Source: BOG-908 sp963848205 | GTDB taxonomy: Bacteria; Pseudomonadota; Alphaproteobacteria; Acetobacterales; Acetobacteraceae | Direction of reading: 5' to 3' | Length of the DNA stretch: 64,000 nt | Assembly: GCA_963848205.1 (NCBI GenBank) | Contig: CAWKCV010000005.1 | Location: 1 to 64,000 of the forward strand | Shown here: positions 17,845 to 25,436 of the stretch, one piece after another | Layout of the letters: every line of letters begins with the position of its first letter | Position numbering within the stretch: position 1 is the stretch's first letter | Made by a program: the position numbers and the translations under genes | Notes under the pieces: model-generated | The model's database searches: none | The model's input: the letters and a program-made list of their open reading frames with translations, nothing else | Told to the model about the DNA's origin: nothing

Positions 17845-19059
17845 ATGGCCAAGATCAAGGTGAAAACCCCGCTCGTCGAGCTCGACGGCGACGAGATGAC
17901 GCGGATCATCTGGGGCTTCATCAAGGATAAGCTGATCCTGCCCTACCTCGAGATCGACCTGAAATATTACGATCTCGGCATCGAATACCGCGACCAGACC
18001 GACGACCAGGTGACGATCAATTCCGCACTCGCCATCAAGCAATACGGCGTGGGCGTGAAATGCGCGACGATCACGCCCGATGAAGCCCGCGTCAGCGAGT
18101 TCAAGCTCAAGCGCATGTGGCGCAGCCCGAACGGCACAATCCGCAACATCCTGGACGGCACGATCTTCCGTGAGCCGATCATCTGCCACAACGTGCCGCG
18201 CCTGGTGCCGCACTGGACCAAGCCGATCGTGATCGGCCGCCATGCGTACGGCGACATCTACCGCGCCGCCGAGACGAAAATACCCGGGCCGGGCCGCGTG
18301 ACGATGGTGTACGAGCCGGCCGACGGCGGCGAGACGCACATTTTCGAAGTGCACGATTTCAAGGGCCCCGGCGTGGCCCTGGCGATCCATAACACGCGCG
18401 CTTCCATCGAGGGCTTTGCCCGCGCGAGTTTCAATTACGGCCTGCTGCGCGATTACCCGGTTTATCTCTCTACCAAGAACACCATCCTCAAAGCCTATGA
18501 CGGCATGTTCAAGGACGTGTTCCAGGAAGTGTTCGACGCCGAGTTCGCCGAGCGCTACGCCGCACACAAGCTCACCTACGAACATCGCCTGATCGACGAC
18601 ATGGTCGCCAGCGCGCTGAAATGGTCGGGCGGTTATCTATGGGCGTGCAAGAATTACGACGGCGACGTGCAGAGCGACATCGTGGCGCAGGGCTTCGGCT
18701 CGCTTGGCCTGATGACGTCGGTTCTGATGAGCCCTGACGGCAGCACGATCGAAAGCGAGGCCGCGCACGGCACCGTCACCCGGCATTTTCGCGAGCACCA
18801 GCGCGGCCGCGAGACCAGCACGAACCCTATCGCGTCGATTTTCGCCTGGACGCGCGGGCTGATTTATCGCGGGCGGTTCGACAACACGCCGGACGTGACG
18901 GCGTTTGCCGAGACGCTGGAACGGGTGTGCGTGGAGACGGTGGAGGCGGGCGACATGACGAAGGATCTGGCGATTCTGATCGGGCCGGAGCAGGCCTATA
19001 TGAATACGCAGAATTTCTTGGGGCGGATCGATGAGAATCTGCGGAAGGCGATGAAGTAA
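17845..19059 (+). CDS. icd: NADP-dependent isocitrate dehydrogenase
   Basis: 404-residue TCA-cycle enzyme oxidising isocitrate to 2-oxoglutarate, eukaryote-like type II subfamily typical of alphaproteobacteria. Motifs are VELDGDEMTRIIW at the N-terminus, KCATITPDEARV, KRMWRSPNGTIRN (substrate-binding Ser/Arg), VQSDIVAQGFGSLGLMTSVL (metal-binding Asp) and EAAHGTVTRHFR. The ATG at 17845 is chosen because it starts at the conserved AKIKVKTPLVELDGD. It is divergent from the antiporter (177-base gap) and followed by a double palindromic element. Confidence 0.97.
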   Translation: MAKIKVKTPLVELDGDEMTRIIWGFIKDKLILPYLEIDLKYYDLGIEYRDQTDDQVTINSALAIKQYGVGVKCATITPDEARVSEFKLKRMWRSPNGTIRNILDGTIFREPIICHNVPRLVPHWTKPIVIGRHAYGDIYRAAETKIPGPGRVTMVYEPADGGETHIFEVHDFKGPGVALAIHNTRASIEGFARASFNYGLLRDYPVYLSTKNTILKAYDGMFKDVFQEVFDAEFAERYAAHKLTYEHRLIDDMVASALKWSGGYLWACKNYDGDVQSDIVAQGFGSLGLMTSVLMSPDGSTIESEAAHGTVTRHFREHQRGRETSTNPIASIFAWTRGLIYRGRFDNTPDVTAFAETLERVCVETVEAGDMTKDLAILIGPEQAYMNTQNFLGRIDENLRKAMK

Positions 19060-19183
19060 GGCCCTCTTTTCTGAAGAAAAGAAGCAAAAGACTTTTATGA
19101 ACTGTCGCGGACTCCGGGACAGGCGCACGCCAGACTAGTTAAAGTTTTTGGTCCGTTCCTTGCAAAAAAGGACTGCTTCCTTC
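19060..19183. repeat. Intergenic palindromic element, complete two-half unit
   Basis: Left half CTTCTTTTCTG/AAGAAAAGAAG-type hairpin right after the icd stop, then CAAAAGACTTTT and CTGTCGCGG. The right half restarts near 19142 with AAAGTTTTTGGTCC...AAAAAAGGACTGCTTCC, ending shortly before the dienelactone hydrolase start. The halves have different arm types. Confidence 0.85.
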
Positions 19184-19196
19184 CTGGAGTCACACA

Positions 19197-20024
19197 ATGC
19201 CAGTCGATCGCCGCACGTTCCTGATGACCACGCTGATGACCGGCTTCACCACCGCCGTCGCCCGCGCGCAGACGCCGCCCATCCACACGGACTCCGACGG
19301 GCTCGACGCGGGTGAAGCGAAAATCCTCGTCAAGGACGGCCATCTTCCCGGCTATTACGCGCGCCCTGCCGGTCCCGGCCCGTTCCCCACCATCATCGTC
19401 ATTGAGGAAATCTTCGGGGTTCACGAATATATCAAGGATGTCTGCCGCCGCCTGGCCAAGCTCGGCTATCTGGCAGTCGCACCGGAGCTGTATGCGCGCA
19501 TCGCCGATCTTTCGAAAATGACCGATGTGCAGAAGATCGTGCACGACGTGATCATGAAGGCGCCGGACGCGACGATGATCACCGACCTGGATTCGACCGT
19601 CGCCTGGGCGGGCCAGAACCGTGGCGACCTCAAGCGGCTGGGCGTGACCGGTTTCTGCCGCGGCGGGCGCGACACCTGGCTCTATGCCGAGCACAATCCG
19701 CAGCTCCGCGCAGCGGTCGCCTGGTATGGCCCGGTGAAGGGCCCGGTCTCCGAAATCCAGCCCCGCACGCCGACCGACCGCGCGGCGAGCCTTACCTGCC
19801 CGCTGCTCGGCCTGTATGGCGCCAGGGACGAGAGCATCAAGCCGGCCGACGTGGAGGCCGCCGCACAGATCGCGCGCGATGCGGGCCATACCGTCAACAT
19901 CATCTCGTTCGCCGATGCGGGCCATGGCTTCCATGCCGATTACCGGCCGACCTACGTGGCCGACGCTGCCCAGAAAGGCTGGTCGGACATGCTGGCCTGG
20001 TTCAAGCAATACGGAGTGGCATGA
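19197..20024 (+). CDS. Dienelactone hydrolase family protein, exported
   Basis: 275-residue alpha/beta hydrolase. The N-terminus (DRRTFLMTTLMTGFTTAVARA) resembles a Tat-type signal, although only one RR pair is present. The nucleophile is Cys154 in GFCRGGR, the DLH-type elbow; the acid and base are in YGARDESI and DAGHGFHADYRP. True DLH cleaves carboxymethylenebutenolide, but the export signal and the absence of a chlorocatechol cluster leave the substrate open. GGAG lies nine bases before the ATG. The stop overlaps the MFS start (ATGA). Confidence 0.88.
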   Translation: MPVDRRTFLMTTLMTGFTTAVARAQTPPIHTDSDGLDAGEAKILVKDGHLPGYYARPAGPGPFPTIIVIEEIFGVHEYIKDVCRRLAKLGYLAVAPELYARIADLSKMTDVQKIVHDVIMKAPDATMITDLDSTVAWAGQNRGDLKRLGVTGFCRGGRDTWLYAEHNPQLRAAVAWYGPVKGPVSEIQPRTPTDRAASLTCPLLGLYGARDESIKPADVEAAAQIARDAGHTVNIISFADAGHGFHADYRPTYVADAAQKGWSDMLAWFKQYGVA

Positions 20025-21517
20025 GTCAGGCGGCCCTCGCCGACGCCGAAGTGCGGACCGACGCGCGCCAGCTCCGGCGTGCGATGGCCGGGCTGATGCT
20101 CGTGCTGGCGTTGGCCTCGCTCGACGGCAACATCGTGGGACCAGCCTTGCCGCGCATCGTCAGCGACCTCGGCGGGCTCGCCCATCTCTCCTGGGTGGTG
20201 AGCGGCTTCGCGGTCGCCTCCACCGCGACGACGCCGCTCTACGGCCGGCTCTCGGACCAGCTCGGCCGACGGCCGGCGTTCTTCACGTCGATTGCCATCT
20301 TCCTGGCCGGGAGCATGCTGTGCGGCGCGGCCCATAGCATGCTCGAGTTGATCGCGGCGCGCGCGCTGCAGGGCATGGGCGCCGGCGGGCTTATCACGCT
20401 CACCCAGGCCTCGATCGCCGACCTCGTCTCACCACGCGAGCGCGGCCGCTACCAGGGCCTGATCGCCGGCGTGTTCGCCATCTGCAGCGTGGCCGGCCCG
20501 CTGCTCGGCGGCATCATCACCGACGTCGCGAGCTGGCCGTGGATTTTCTACATCAACCTGCCGCTGGGTGCGGCCGCGGTGGCGTTGCTCGCGGTCAACC
20601 TGCCAGTGCGGCCGCCGCGGCCGGCGCAGGCGATCGACATCGCCGGTTTCGCGCTGCTGATCGGCGCCACGTGCAGCTTCATGCTGCTGCTGAGCTGGGG
20701 CGGTTCGGCCTATGCGTGGTTGTCGCCGCAAATCCTGGGGCTGGCCGCGGTCACCTGCGCGATGCTGCTGGCGCTGATACCGGTCGAGCGCGCGGCCGCG
20801 GAACCCGCGTTGCCGGCGCGGCTGTTCGCCGACCGGGTGTTCAGCTGCGGCGTGGGTGCGATGACCCTGATGTCGGGCGCGTTGTTCGGCGGGCTCGTGT
20901 TCCTGCCGCTGTTCTTCCAGCTCGTCGGGGGCAGTTCGGCTACCGAGGCGGGATTGCGCATGGCGCCGCTGATGGGCGGGTTGATCGTGAGCTCGGTGCT
21001 GGGCGGCCGGCTGGTCAGCCGCACGGGCAAGCTCAAACCTTACCCCGTGGCCGGTCTGGCCGGCGGTGTGGTGAGCTTTGCCTGCCTGGCGGCCGCCATC
21101 TGGGCGCACGCACCGGCCAATCTGGTGGATGCCGCTTTGGTGCTGCTCGGCCTGTCGCTGGGGTTGGTGATGCCGAACATCACCACGGCGGTGCAGAGTG
21201 CCGTCCAGCCTGCCGATATCGGTGTGGCCACCGGCACGCTCGGCTTCTTCCGCTCGCTGGGTGCGGCCGTCGGGGTGGCCTCGGCCGGCTGCATTCTGCA
21301 GGCGATCCTGCATGCGCGGGCGGCCGGGCTTGGGGTTGCGGCCAATCTCGGGCTCGACCAGATGCGCGCGTTGCCGCCCGGCCCGCGTGCCGAGATGCTG
21401 GCCGGATATGGCGAGGCACTGGCCTGGATATTCGCGCTGGCCGGCGTCGCGACACTGGTGGCGTTCGCCATCGCGCTACGCATGCCGGAGCGGGCGCTGC
21501 GCGAGACCCGCGCCTGA
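20021..21517 (+). CDS. MFS drug/H+ antiporter, DHA2 (EmrB/QacA) type
   Basis: 498-residue transporter with about 14 hydrophobic segments. The DHA2 signatures are present: LASLDGNIVGPALPRI in helix 1, then WVVSGFAVASTATTPLYGRLSDQLGRR (motif A) and RALQGMGAGGLITLTQASIADLV. It is coupled by ATGA to the dienelactone hydrolase, so the pair may be co-expressed. No MFP/TolC partner is nearby, so it probably exports to the periplasm on its own. Confidence 0.93.
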   Translation: MSQAALADAEVRTDARQLRRAMAGLMLVLALASLDGNIVGPALPRIVSDLGGLAHLSWVVSGFAVASTATTPLYGRLSDQLGRRPAFFTSIAIFLAGSMLCGAAHSMLELIAARALQGMGAGGLITLTQASIADLVSPRERGRYQGLIAGVFAICSVAGPLLGGIITDVASWPWIFYINLPLGAAAVALLAVNLPVRPPRPAQAIDIAGFALLIGATCSFMLLLSWGGSAYAWLSPQILGLAAVTCAMLLALIPVERAAAEPALPARLFADRVFSCGVGAMTLMSGALFGGLVFLPLFFQLVGGSSATEAGLRMAPLMGGLIVSSVLGGRLVSRTGKLKPYPVAGLAGGVVSFACLAAAIWAHAPANLVDAALVLLGLSLGLVMPNITTAVQSAVQPADIGVATGTLGFFRSLGAAVGVASAGCILQAILHARAAGLGVAANLGLDQMRALPPGPRAEMLAGYGEALAWIFALAGVATLVAFAIALRMPERALRETRA

Positions 21518-21659
21518 TCGATGCGCTGGCGGTCCGTGTGAATATTCTCGGGCATCTGCAACTTTCGGATGCCTAGCCGCAGGGTGGCCGGCTACATGCA
21601 AGCCGCAGTCCTGCTTTCATGCGTCCGGGGTTTCTCATATCCGTCGATTCAATCGGCTG

Positions 21660-22567
21660 GGCCATGCAGCTTCCATCGGCCGGACGGTGACGTTCACCAA
21701 CTATTACCCGCTGGGCCTCATCCGCGCCTACCAGGGCCAGAACCTGATCGAGAACGGTGCCGGCATCGGCTACGGCTCGGTGGTCCGGGTGTATGCCACG
21801 CTCGACCTGAAATACGTCGATCTCGATGCCGGCTTGCGCGCCATCCTGTCCGACATCTCCGGTGGCACCGCCATCCAGCAACTGTCGGTCAGCCTCGGCG
21901 GCTGCGGAGAGGGTGTGGCGCGCAGCGAGATCGGCACCGAAGAGACGCTGCTGCAGGAGATATCCGCGCAAGGCGTGACAATCCTGGTCTCCAGCGGCGA
22001 TTCGGGCGCCAAGGAATGCGGTGCGAAGGGCGGCCTGCATCCGTCCTGGTTCTCGACCAGCCCGTATGTCACCGCGGTGGGCGGCACGCATCTGGTTGCC
22101 ACGGCGTCGAGCAACACGTCGCCGACCGTCAAGATCTAGTCGGAGACCGGCTGGACCGGCAGCGGTGGCGGCATCAGCCAGATCTATCCGCTGCCAAGCT
22201 GGCAGTCCCAGGCCCGGATCACGTATAGCGGCCACTCGGTGCCGGATGTGGCCTCGGACGGCGATCCGAATACCGGCGTGATCATCTATCTGAATGGCGT
22301 CGAGGAGATTATCGGCGGAACGTCCGTCTCGGCGCCGGTGTGGGCCGGCTTTGTCGGCTGGATCAACCAGGCGCGCCTGGCCGCCGGCAAGCTGACGGTC
22401 GGGCTGCTCGGGCCCCGTATCTACCCGCTTCTCGGCACGAAGAACTTCCGCGACACAAAGGCGGCTGCAACGGCGGCTACTGCGCCTCCGCCGGCTACGA
22501 TCTGGTCACCGGCCTAGGCTCCCCAATCCTGGCGAACCTGCTCCCAACCCTAGTAGCGCAGCCCTGA
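21660..22567 (+). pseudogene. Decayed S53 (sedolisin/kumamolisin-like) peptidase remnant
   Basis: Fragments of an acid serine-carboxyl peptidase in two frames. Up to 22139 the frame gives VSLGGCGEGVARSEIGTEE, SAQGVTILVSSGDSGAKECG and PYVTAVGGTHLVATASSN, and then meets TAG at 22137. The same frame then continues SETGWTGSGGGIS...GGTSVSAPVWAGFVGWINQ (the catalytic-serine region) to about 22460, where a one-base shift moves the conserved ending CASAGYDLVTGLGSPILANL into another frame. The propeptide and N-terminal Glu/Asp catalytic region are not recognisable. At least three lesions make it clearly dead. Confidence 0.85.
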
Positions 22568-22573
22568 CACAGC

Positions 22574-22645
22574 GCTCCGCTATCGCAAAACGCGCGACAG
22601 CGGAGCAAAAGTTTTTGGTCCTTTTTTCAAAAAAGGACTGCTTGC
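22574..22645. repeat. Intergenic palindromic element with GC core
   Basis: GCTCCGCTATCGC...GCGCGACAGCGGAGC (about 22574-22606) forms the GC stem. It is followed by AAAAGTTTTTGGTCC-TTTTTTC-AAAAAAGGACTGC, ending at the stop of the minus-strand DUF3072 gene. Confidence 0.88.
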
Positions 22646-22957
22646 CTAGTGATTCTTCCCGCGCCCAGTCTGCTTCTGCAACTCGTCGATCTTCAACGAA
22701 GCATCCGCCTTCGTCAGCGTCTCGTCGAACGGCTCACCCGCCTCCTCCGACAACGTCTTCAGGTAAGACGCCTGCGCGCCCGTCATCGTCTCGCCGCCCG
22801 TGGTCCAATCATGCGGATCCTTCTCCGCGTTGGATGGCAGGCTGTCAGGGTCGGCTTCGCTGGCGCCGACCTTGGGGTTGTGGGGAGTGTGCTGGGGATG
22901 GGCGGAGGATGGCATCGCGCGATCGTCCGCTTCACTGGTCTTCGGTGTGTCTTTCAT
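22646..22957 (-). CDS. DUF3072 domain protein
   Basis: 103 residues. The first half is polar, acidic and low in complexity. The C-terminal 50 residues match DUF3072: MTGAQASYLKTLSEEAGEPFDETLTKADASLKIDELQKQTGR. The domain is a small predicted helical unit of unknown function, often found in stress-related or mycobacterial/alphaproteobacterial genes. It stands alone, just downstream (same strand) of the cytidine deaminase. Confidence 0.85.
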   Translation of the reverse strand: MKDTPKTSEADDRAMPSSAHPQHTPHNPKVGASEADPDSLPSNAEKDPHDWTTGGETMTGAQASYLKTLSEEAGEPFDETLTKADASLKIDELQKQTGRGKNH

Positions 22958-23017
22958 GGACCGTGAACGCTCGTGTTTTTGGTTCGTTCACGGCGCGCGC
23001 GTGGTCTCGCGCGTGTG

Positions 23018-23449
23018 TTACCGCTGGTAGGGATACGGCAGCAGGGTGGCGAGCTTCACGCGTGTGAGGCCGTGCTCGCCGGGGACGATCACGTGGGCGC
23101 CTGGGTCGAAGTCGGTCAGCAATTCGCGACAGGCGCCGCAGGGCGGCACGACGGTGATCGTCTGCTCCTCGTGTTCCTTGGGGTGTCGCACGGCGACCGC
23201 GCATTCAATGGTGCCATTGCCTTCCAGGATGAGGCGGCCGACAGCGATAGCTTCGGCGCAGATCTGCATGCGGCCGACGGTGGCGCCCAGGTGCAGCCCG
23301 GTCCAGATGCGCCCGTCGCGCGAGCGCAATGCGGCTGCGACCATATGCCAGAACGGGCGGTAGTGCCGGGCGATGGTGGCGCGCGCGGCTTCGACGAGGG
23401 CGCGATCGGCTTCGGAGAGTTCTGACGGCGCGTGTGCTGCCATGTTCAT
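23018..23449 (-). CDS. Cytidine/blasticidin-deaminase-like zinc deaminase
   Basis: 143-residue member of the cytidine-deaminase fold. Zinc ligands are Cys64 in QICAEAIA (with catalytic Glu66) and Cys104/Cys107 in PPCGACRE, the T-CDA arrangement. The N-terminal substrate segment HYRPFWHMVAAALRSRDGRIWTG fits the broader cytidine/blasticidin-S deaminase group rather than housekeeping Cdd, so the substrate is uncertain. The start (ATGAACATGG at 23449) overlaps the stop of the decayed PIN toxin gene as ATGA, so it is coupled to that module. Confidence 0.88.
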   Translation of the reverse strand: MNMAAHAPSELSEADRALVEAARATIARHYRPFWHMVAAALRSRDGRIWTGLHLGATVGRMQICAEAIAVGRLILEGNGTIECAVAVRHPKEHEEQTITVVPPCGACRELLTDFDPGAHVIVPGEHGLTRVKLATLLPYPYQR

Positions 23450-23734
23450 CGTGGCGGCGATACTCCGAAGAGGTAGTCCGCCGCTAGAATGATCTGCAGA
23501 CCACGCCAGGGATGCAAGTCCGCCTCCAGCGCGACCTCCAGATACTTGTTGTCGTTTGGATCACGACAGTCGGCGATCCGCGTCGCAGGCTGAAACCAGG
23601 CTGCTTGTGCCAGAATGAGTTCGAGGAACATTTCACGCCGGTCGCGGCTGATGGCTGCGGCACATTTCGGCCGTCGCAGGACGTCAGCAATCTTATCCCA
23701 AACGAATTGCGTCAGACGCATCAACGACGATCAC
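23446..23734 (-). pseudogene. PIN-domain toxin, degraded by deletions
   Basis: Remnant of a COG1569-type VapC-like RNase toxin. From a GTG at 23734, overlapping the antitoxin stop (GTGA), the frame reads VIVVDAS, a genuine PIN start with the first acidic residue, and then hits a stop. A second frame carries WDKIADVLRRPK, AWFQPATRIADCRDPNDNKYLEVAL and then jumps to HPWRGLQIILAADYLF. The N-terminal half and the VTGDxDLL block before HPWRG are missing. At least two deletions are implied, so it is non-functional. Confidence 0.75.
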
Positions 23735-23982
23735 CGATCGCGGTCGGCCTGTCGCTCGGCTTGATGGGCTGCAAATTCGGCGTCCACGTCGTCATCGCTT
23801 AAACCGGCAGCGCGTGCCTGAAGCTTTATCGCTGATATGGCTTGACCAAGTGGGGACGGGGCCGACCGCGGATGGAGCACATGGCTGATGAGCCGGCCCA
23901 CCACCTCACGATTGTGAGGGTCTGCGAGCAAAACTGCGGCAGCCTCGTCGACCGGAATGGCCACTTCAACCCGCACGTTCAC
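23731..23982 (-). CDS. Antitoxin-like protein of a PIN toxin pair
   Basis: 83 residues: an N-terminal beta-like segment (MNVRVEVAIPVDEAAAVLL), a middle helix (REVVGRLISHVL), and a charged C-terminus (ARAAGLSDDDVDAEFAAHQAERQADRDR) of the kind seen in antitoxins encoded just before COG1569 PIN toxins. It overlaps the toxin start as GTGA. With the toxin destroyed it may be an orphan under relaxed selection. Identification rests mainly on context and the GLxDDDVDAE-type tail. Confidence 0.65.
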   Translation of the reverse strand: MNVRVEVAIPVDEAAAVLLADPHNREVVGRLISHVLHPRSAPSPLGQAISAIKLQARAAGLSDDDVDAEFAAHQAERQADRDR

Positions 23983-24003
23983 GAATTTCTCCCGTCCGCT
24001 TCA

Positions 24004-24066
24004 AGTCCGCAACAGCCTGGTGAAAGTTCTTTGCTTCTTTCTCTCAGGAAAGAAGGCCTTGCTTGC
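24004..24066. repeat. Intergenic palindromic element, single half (recA 3' side)
   Basis: GTCCGCAACAGCC, then GAAAGTTCTTTGCTTCTTTC-TCTCAG-GAAAGAAGGCC next to the recA stop. The T-to-C change in one arm is matched by A-to-G in the other, preserving pairing. Confidence 0.8.
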
Positions 24067-24070
24067 CGCC

Positions 24071-25114
24071 CTACTCCGCCGCCTCCGCCTCCTCATCGTC
24101 CGTTGGCCCCACCAGCATCTTGTCCGCAACAGCCCCCGACTGCTCCCGTATCCGCCGCTCAATCGACTCGGCCGCATCCTTGTGGTCGCGCAGAAACTGC
24201 TTGGCGTTCTCCCGCCCTTGCCCGATGCGGGTGCTGTCGAAACTGAACCAGGAGCCGGACTTTTCAACGATCCCTGCCTTCACGCCAAGGTCGATCAGTT
24301 CGCCGACCTTGCTGATGCCCTCGCCGAACATGATGTCGAACTCCACCTCGCGGAACGGCGGGGCAAGCTTGTTCTTGGCCACCTTCACGCGTGTGGAGTT
24401 GCCGACGACGTTCTCGCGGTCCTTGATCGACCCCGTGCGGCGTATTTCCATGCGGACGGACGCATAGAATTTCAGCGCGTTGCCGCCGGTGGTCGTCTCC
24501 GGATTGCCGAACATCACGCCGATTTTCAGCCGTATCTGGTTGAGGAAGATCAGCATCGTGTGGCTTTTGCTGACGCTGCCGGTGAGCTTGCGCAGCGCCT
24601 GGCTCATGAGACGCGCGTGCAGGCCGACATGCGTGTCGCCCATTTCGCCTTCGAGTTCGGCGCGCGGCACCAGGGCGGCGACGGAATCGACCACCAGCAC
24701 GTCGATCGCGCCGGAGCGCACCAGCGTGTCGCAGATTTCCAGCGCCTGCTCGCCGGCATCCGGCTGGCTGATCAGCAGATTGTCCACGTCCACACCCAGC
24801 TTGCGGGCGTAGATCGGGTCGAGCGCATGCTCGGCGTCGATGAACGCGCAGGTCCCGCCGCGCTTTTGTGCTTCAGCGATGGCGTGCAGCGCGAGCGTGG
24901 TCTTGCCCGAGCTTTCCGGGCCGTAAACCTCGATGATGCGGCCGCGCGGCAGGCCGCCAATGCCGAGCGCGATGTCGAGCCCCAGCGAGCCGGACGGGAT
25001 CACCTCGATCTGCTCGTCCTGGCTGCGGGCGCCCATGCGCATGATGGAGCCCTTGCCGAACGCGCGCTCGATCTGCGAGACGGCGGCGTCCAGCGCCTTG
25101 TTACGATCTGCCAC
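24071..25114 (-). CDS. recA: RecA recombinase
   Basis: 347-residue strand-exchange ATPase and SOS co-protease. Motifs are the Walker A GPESSGKTT, VIPSGSLGLDIALGIGGLPRGR, Walker B LVVDSVAALVPRAE, loop L1/L2 region (GEMGDTHVGLHARLMS; NQIRLKIGVMFGNPETTTGG) and an acidic tail (DDEEAEAAE). The frame extends to 25141, but AGGAG at about 25122-25126 precedes the GTG at 25114, which starts at the conserved ADRNKALDAA. A LexA box lies 126 bases upstream, so it is LexA-controlled. It is followed by a palindromic element instead of an ordinary terminator. Confidence 0.98.
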   Translation of the reverse strand: MADRNKALDAAVSQIERAFGKGSIMRMGARSQDEQIEVIPSGSLGLDIALGIGGLPRGRIIEVYGPESSGKTTLALHAIAEAQKRGGTCAFIDAEHALDPIYARKLGVDVDNLLISQPDAGEQALEICDTLVRSGAIDVLVVDSVAALVPRAELEGEMGDTHVGLHARLMSQALRKLTGSVSKSHTMLIFLNQIRLKIGVMFGNPETTTGGNALKFYASVRMEIRRTGSIKDRENVVGNSTRVKVAKNKLAPPFREVEFDIMFGEGISKVGELIDLGVKAGIVEKSGSWFSFDSTRIGQGRENAKQFLRDHKDAAESIERRIREQSGAVADKMLVGPTDDEEAEAAE

Positions 25115-25239
25115 GTGCCGTGTTCTCCTGCGGGCCGGCACAACTTTGTCGCGAGTAAGGCGGCATCATTTCGCTTCCGGCGTGTTGGGGCACTCTGTCA
25201 TAGGTTTTCGCGTGCCTGCAAGCCTGTTCGGGCAAGAAT

Positions 25240-25254
25240 GTTCATTAAATGTTC
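25240..25254 (-). promoter_or_regulatory. LexA (SOS) box of recA
   Basis: GTTCATTAAATGTTC is a perfect GTTC-N7-GTTC, the alphaproteobacterial LexA operator, 126 bases before the recA GTG start. A third GTTC occurs at 25226-25229. An AT-rich TTAACA (minus strand) just upstream may be the -35. Confidence 0.85.
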
Positions 25255-25290
25255 TAATTGTTAATTTCTGAAGGGAACGGGAACGCAAAG

Positions 25291-25420
25291 CAAAGGCAAG
25301 CAGTCCTTTTTCGAGAAAAGGGACCAAAAACCTTTGTAATTCGGCGTACGCCGGTTGTGAGGTTCCCGACAGCGCGAGCAAAAGTCTTTTGCTTCTTTTC
25401 TTCAGAAAAGAAGGCGCTTC
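25291..25420. repeat. Intergenic palindromic element, complete two-half unit
   Basis: Left half, near recA: GGCAAGCAGTCCTTTTT-CGAG-AAAAGGGACC, then AAAAACCTTTG. Right half, before the glycosyltransferase: CCCGACAGCGCGAGCAAAAGTCTTTTG, then CTTCTTTTCT-TC-AGAAAAGAAGG. It sits between divergent genes, and each hairpin faces its own gene. Confidence 0.88.
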
Positions 25421-25436
25421 GTCTAACCCACCCACC

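Larger units (their letters stand above)
25115..25436. other. recA upstream intergenic region (322 bases)
   Basis: It holds the recA ribosome-binding site, a GC-rich leader, the LexA box (25240-25254), and a complete two-half palindromic element (25291-25420). I see no additional gene. Confidence 0.7.

Noticed and set aside
17668..18585. N-terminal extension of the antiporter frame across icd
   Set aside because: Antisense to icd and without antiporter features; the real start is the ATG at 17667.
22615..23067. 150-codon plus-strand frame after the S53 remnant
   Set aside because: Begins inside the palindromic element and runs antisense to DUF3072 and the deaminase; Ser/Arg-rich shadow.
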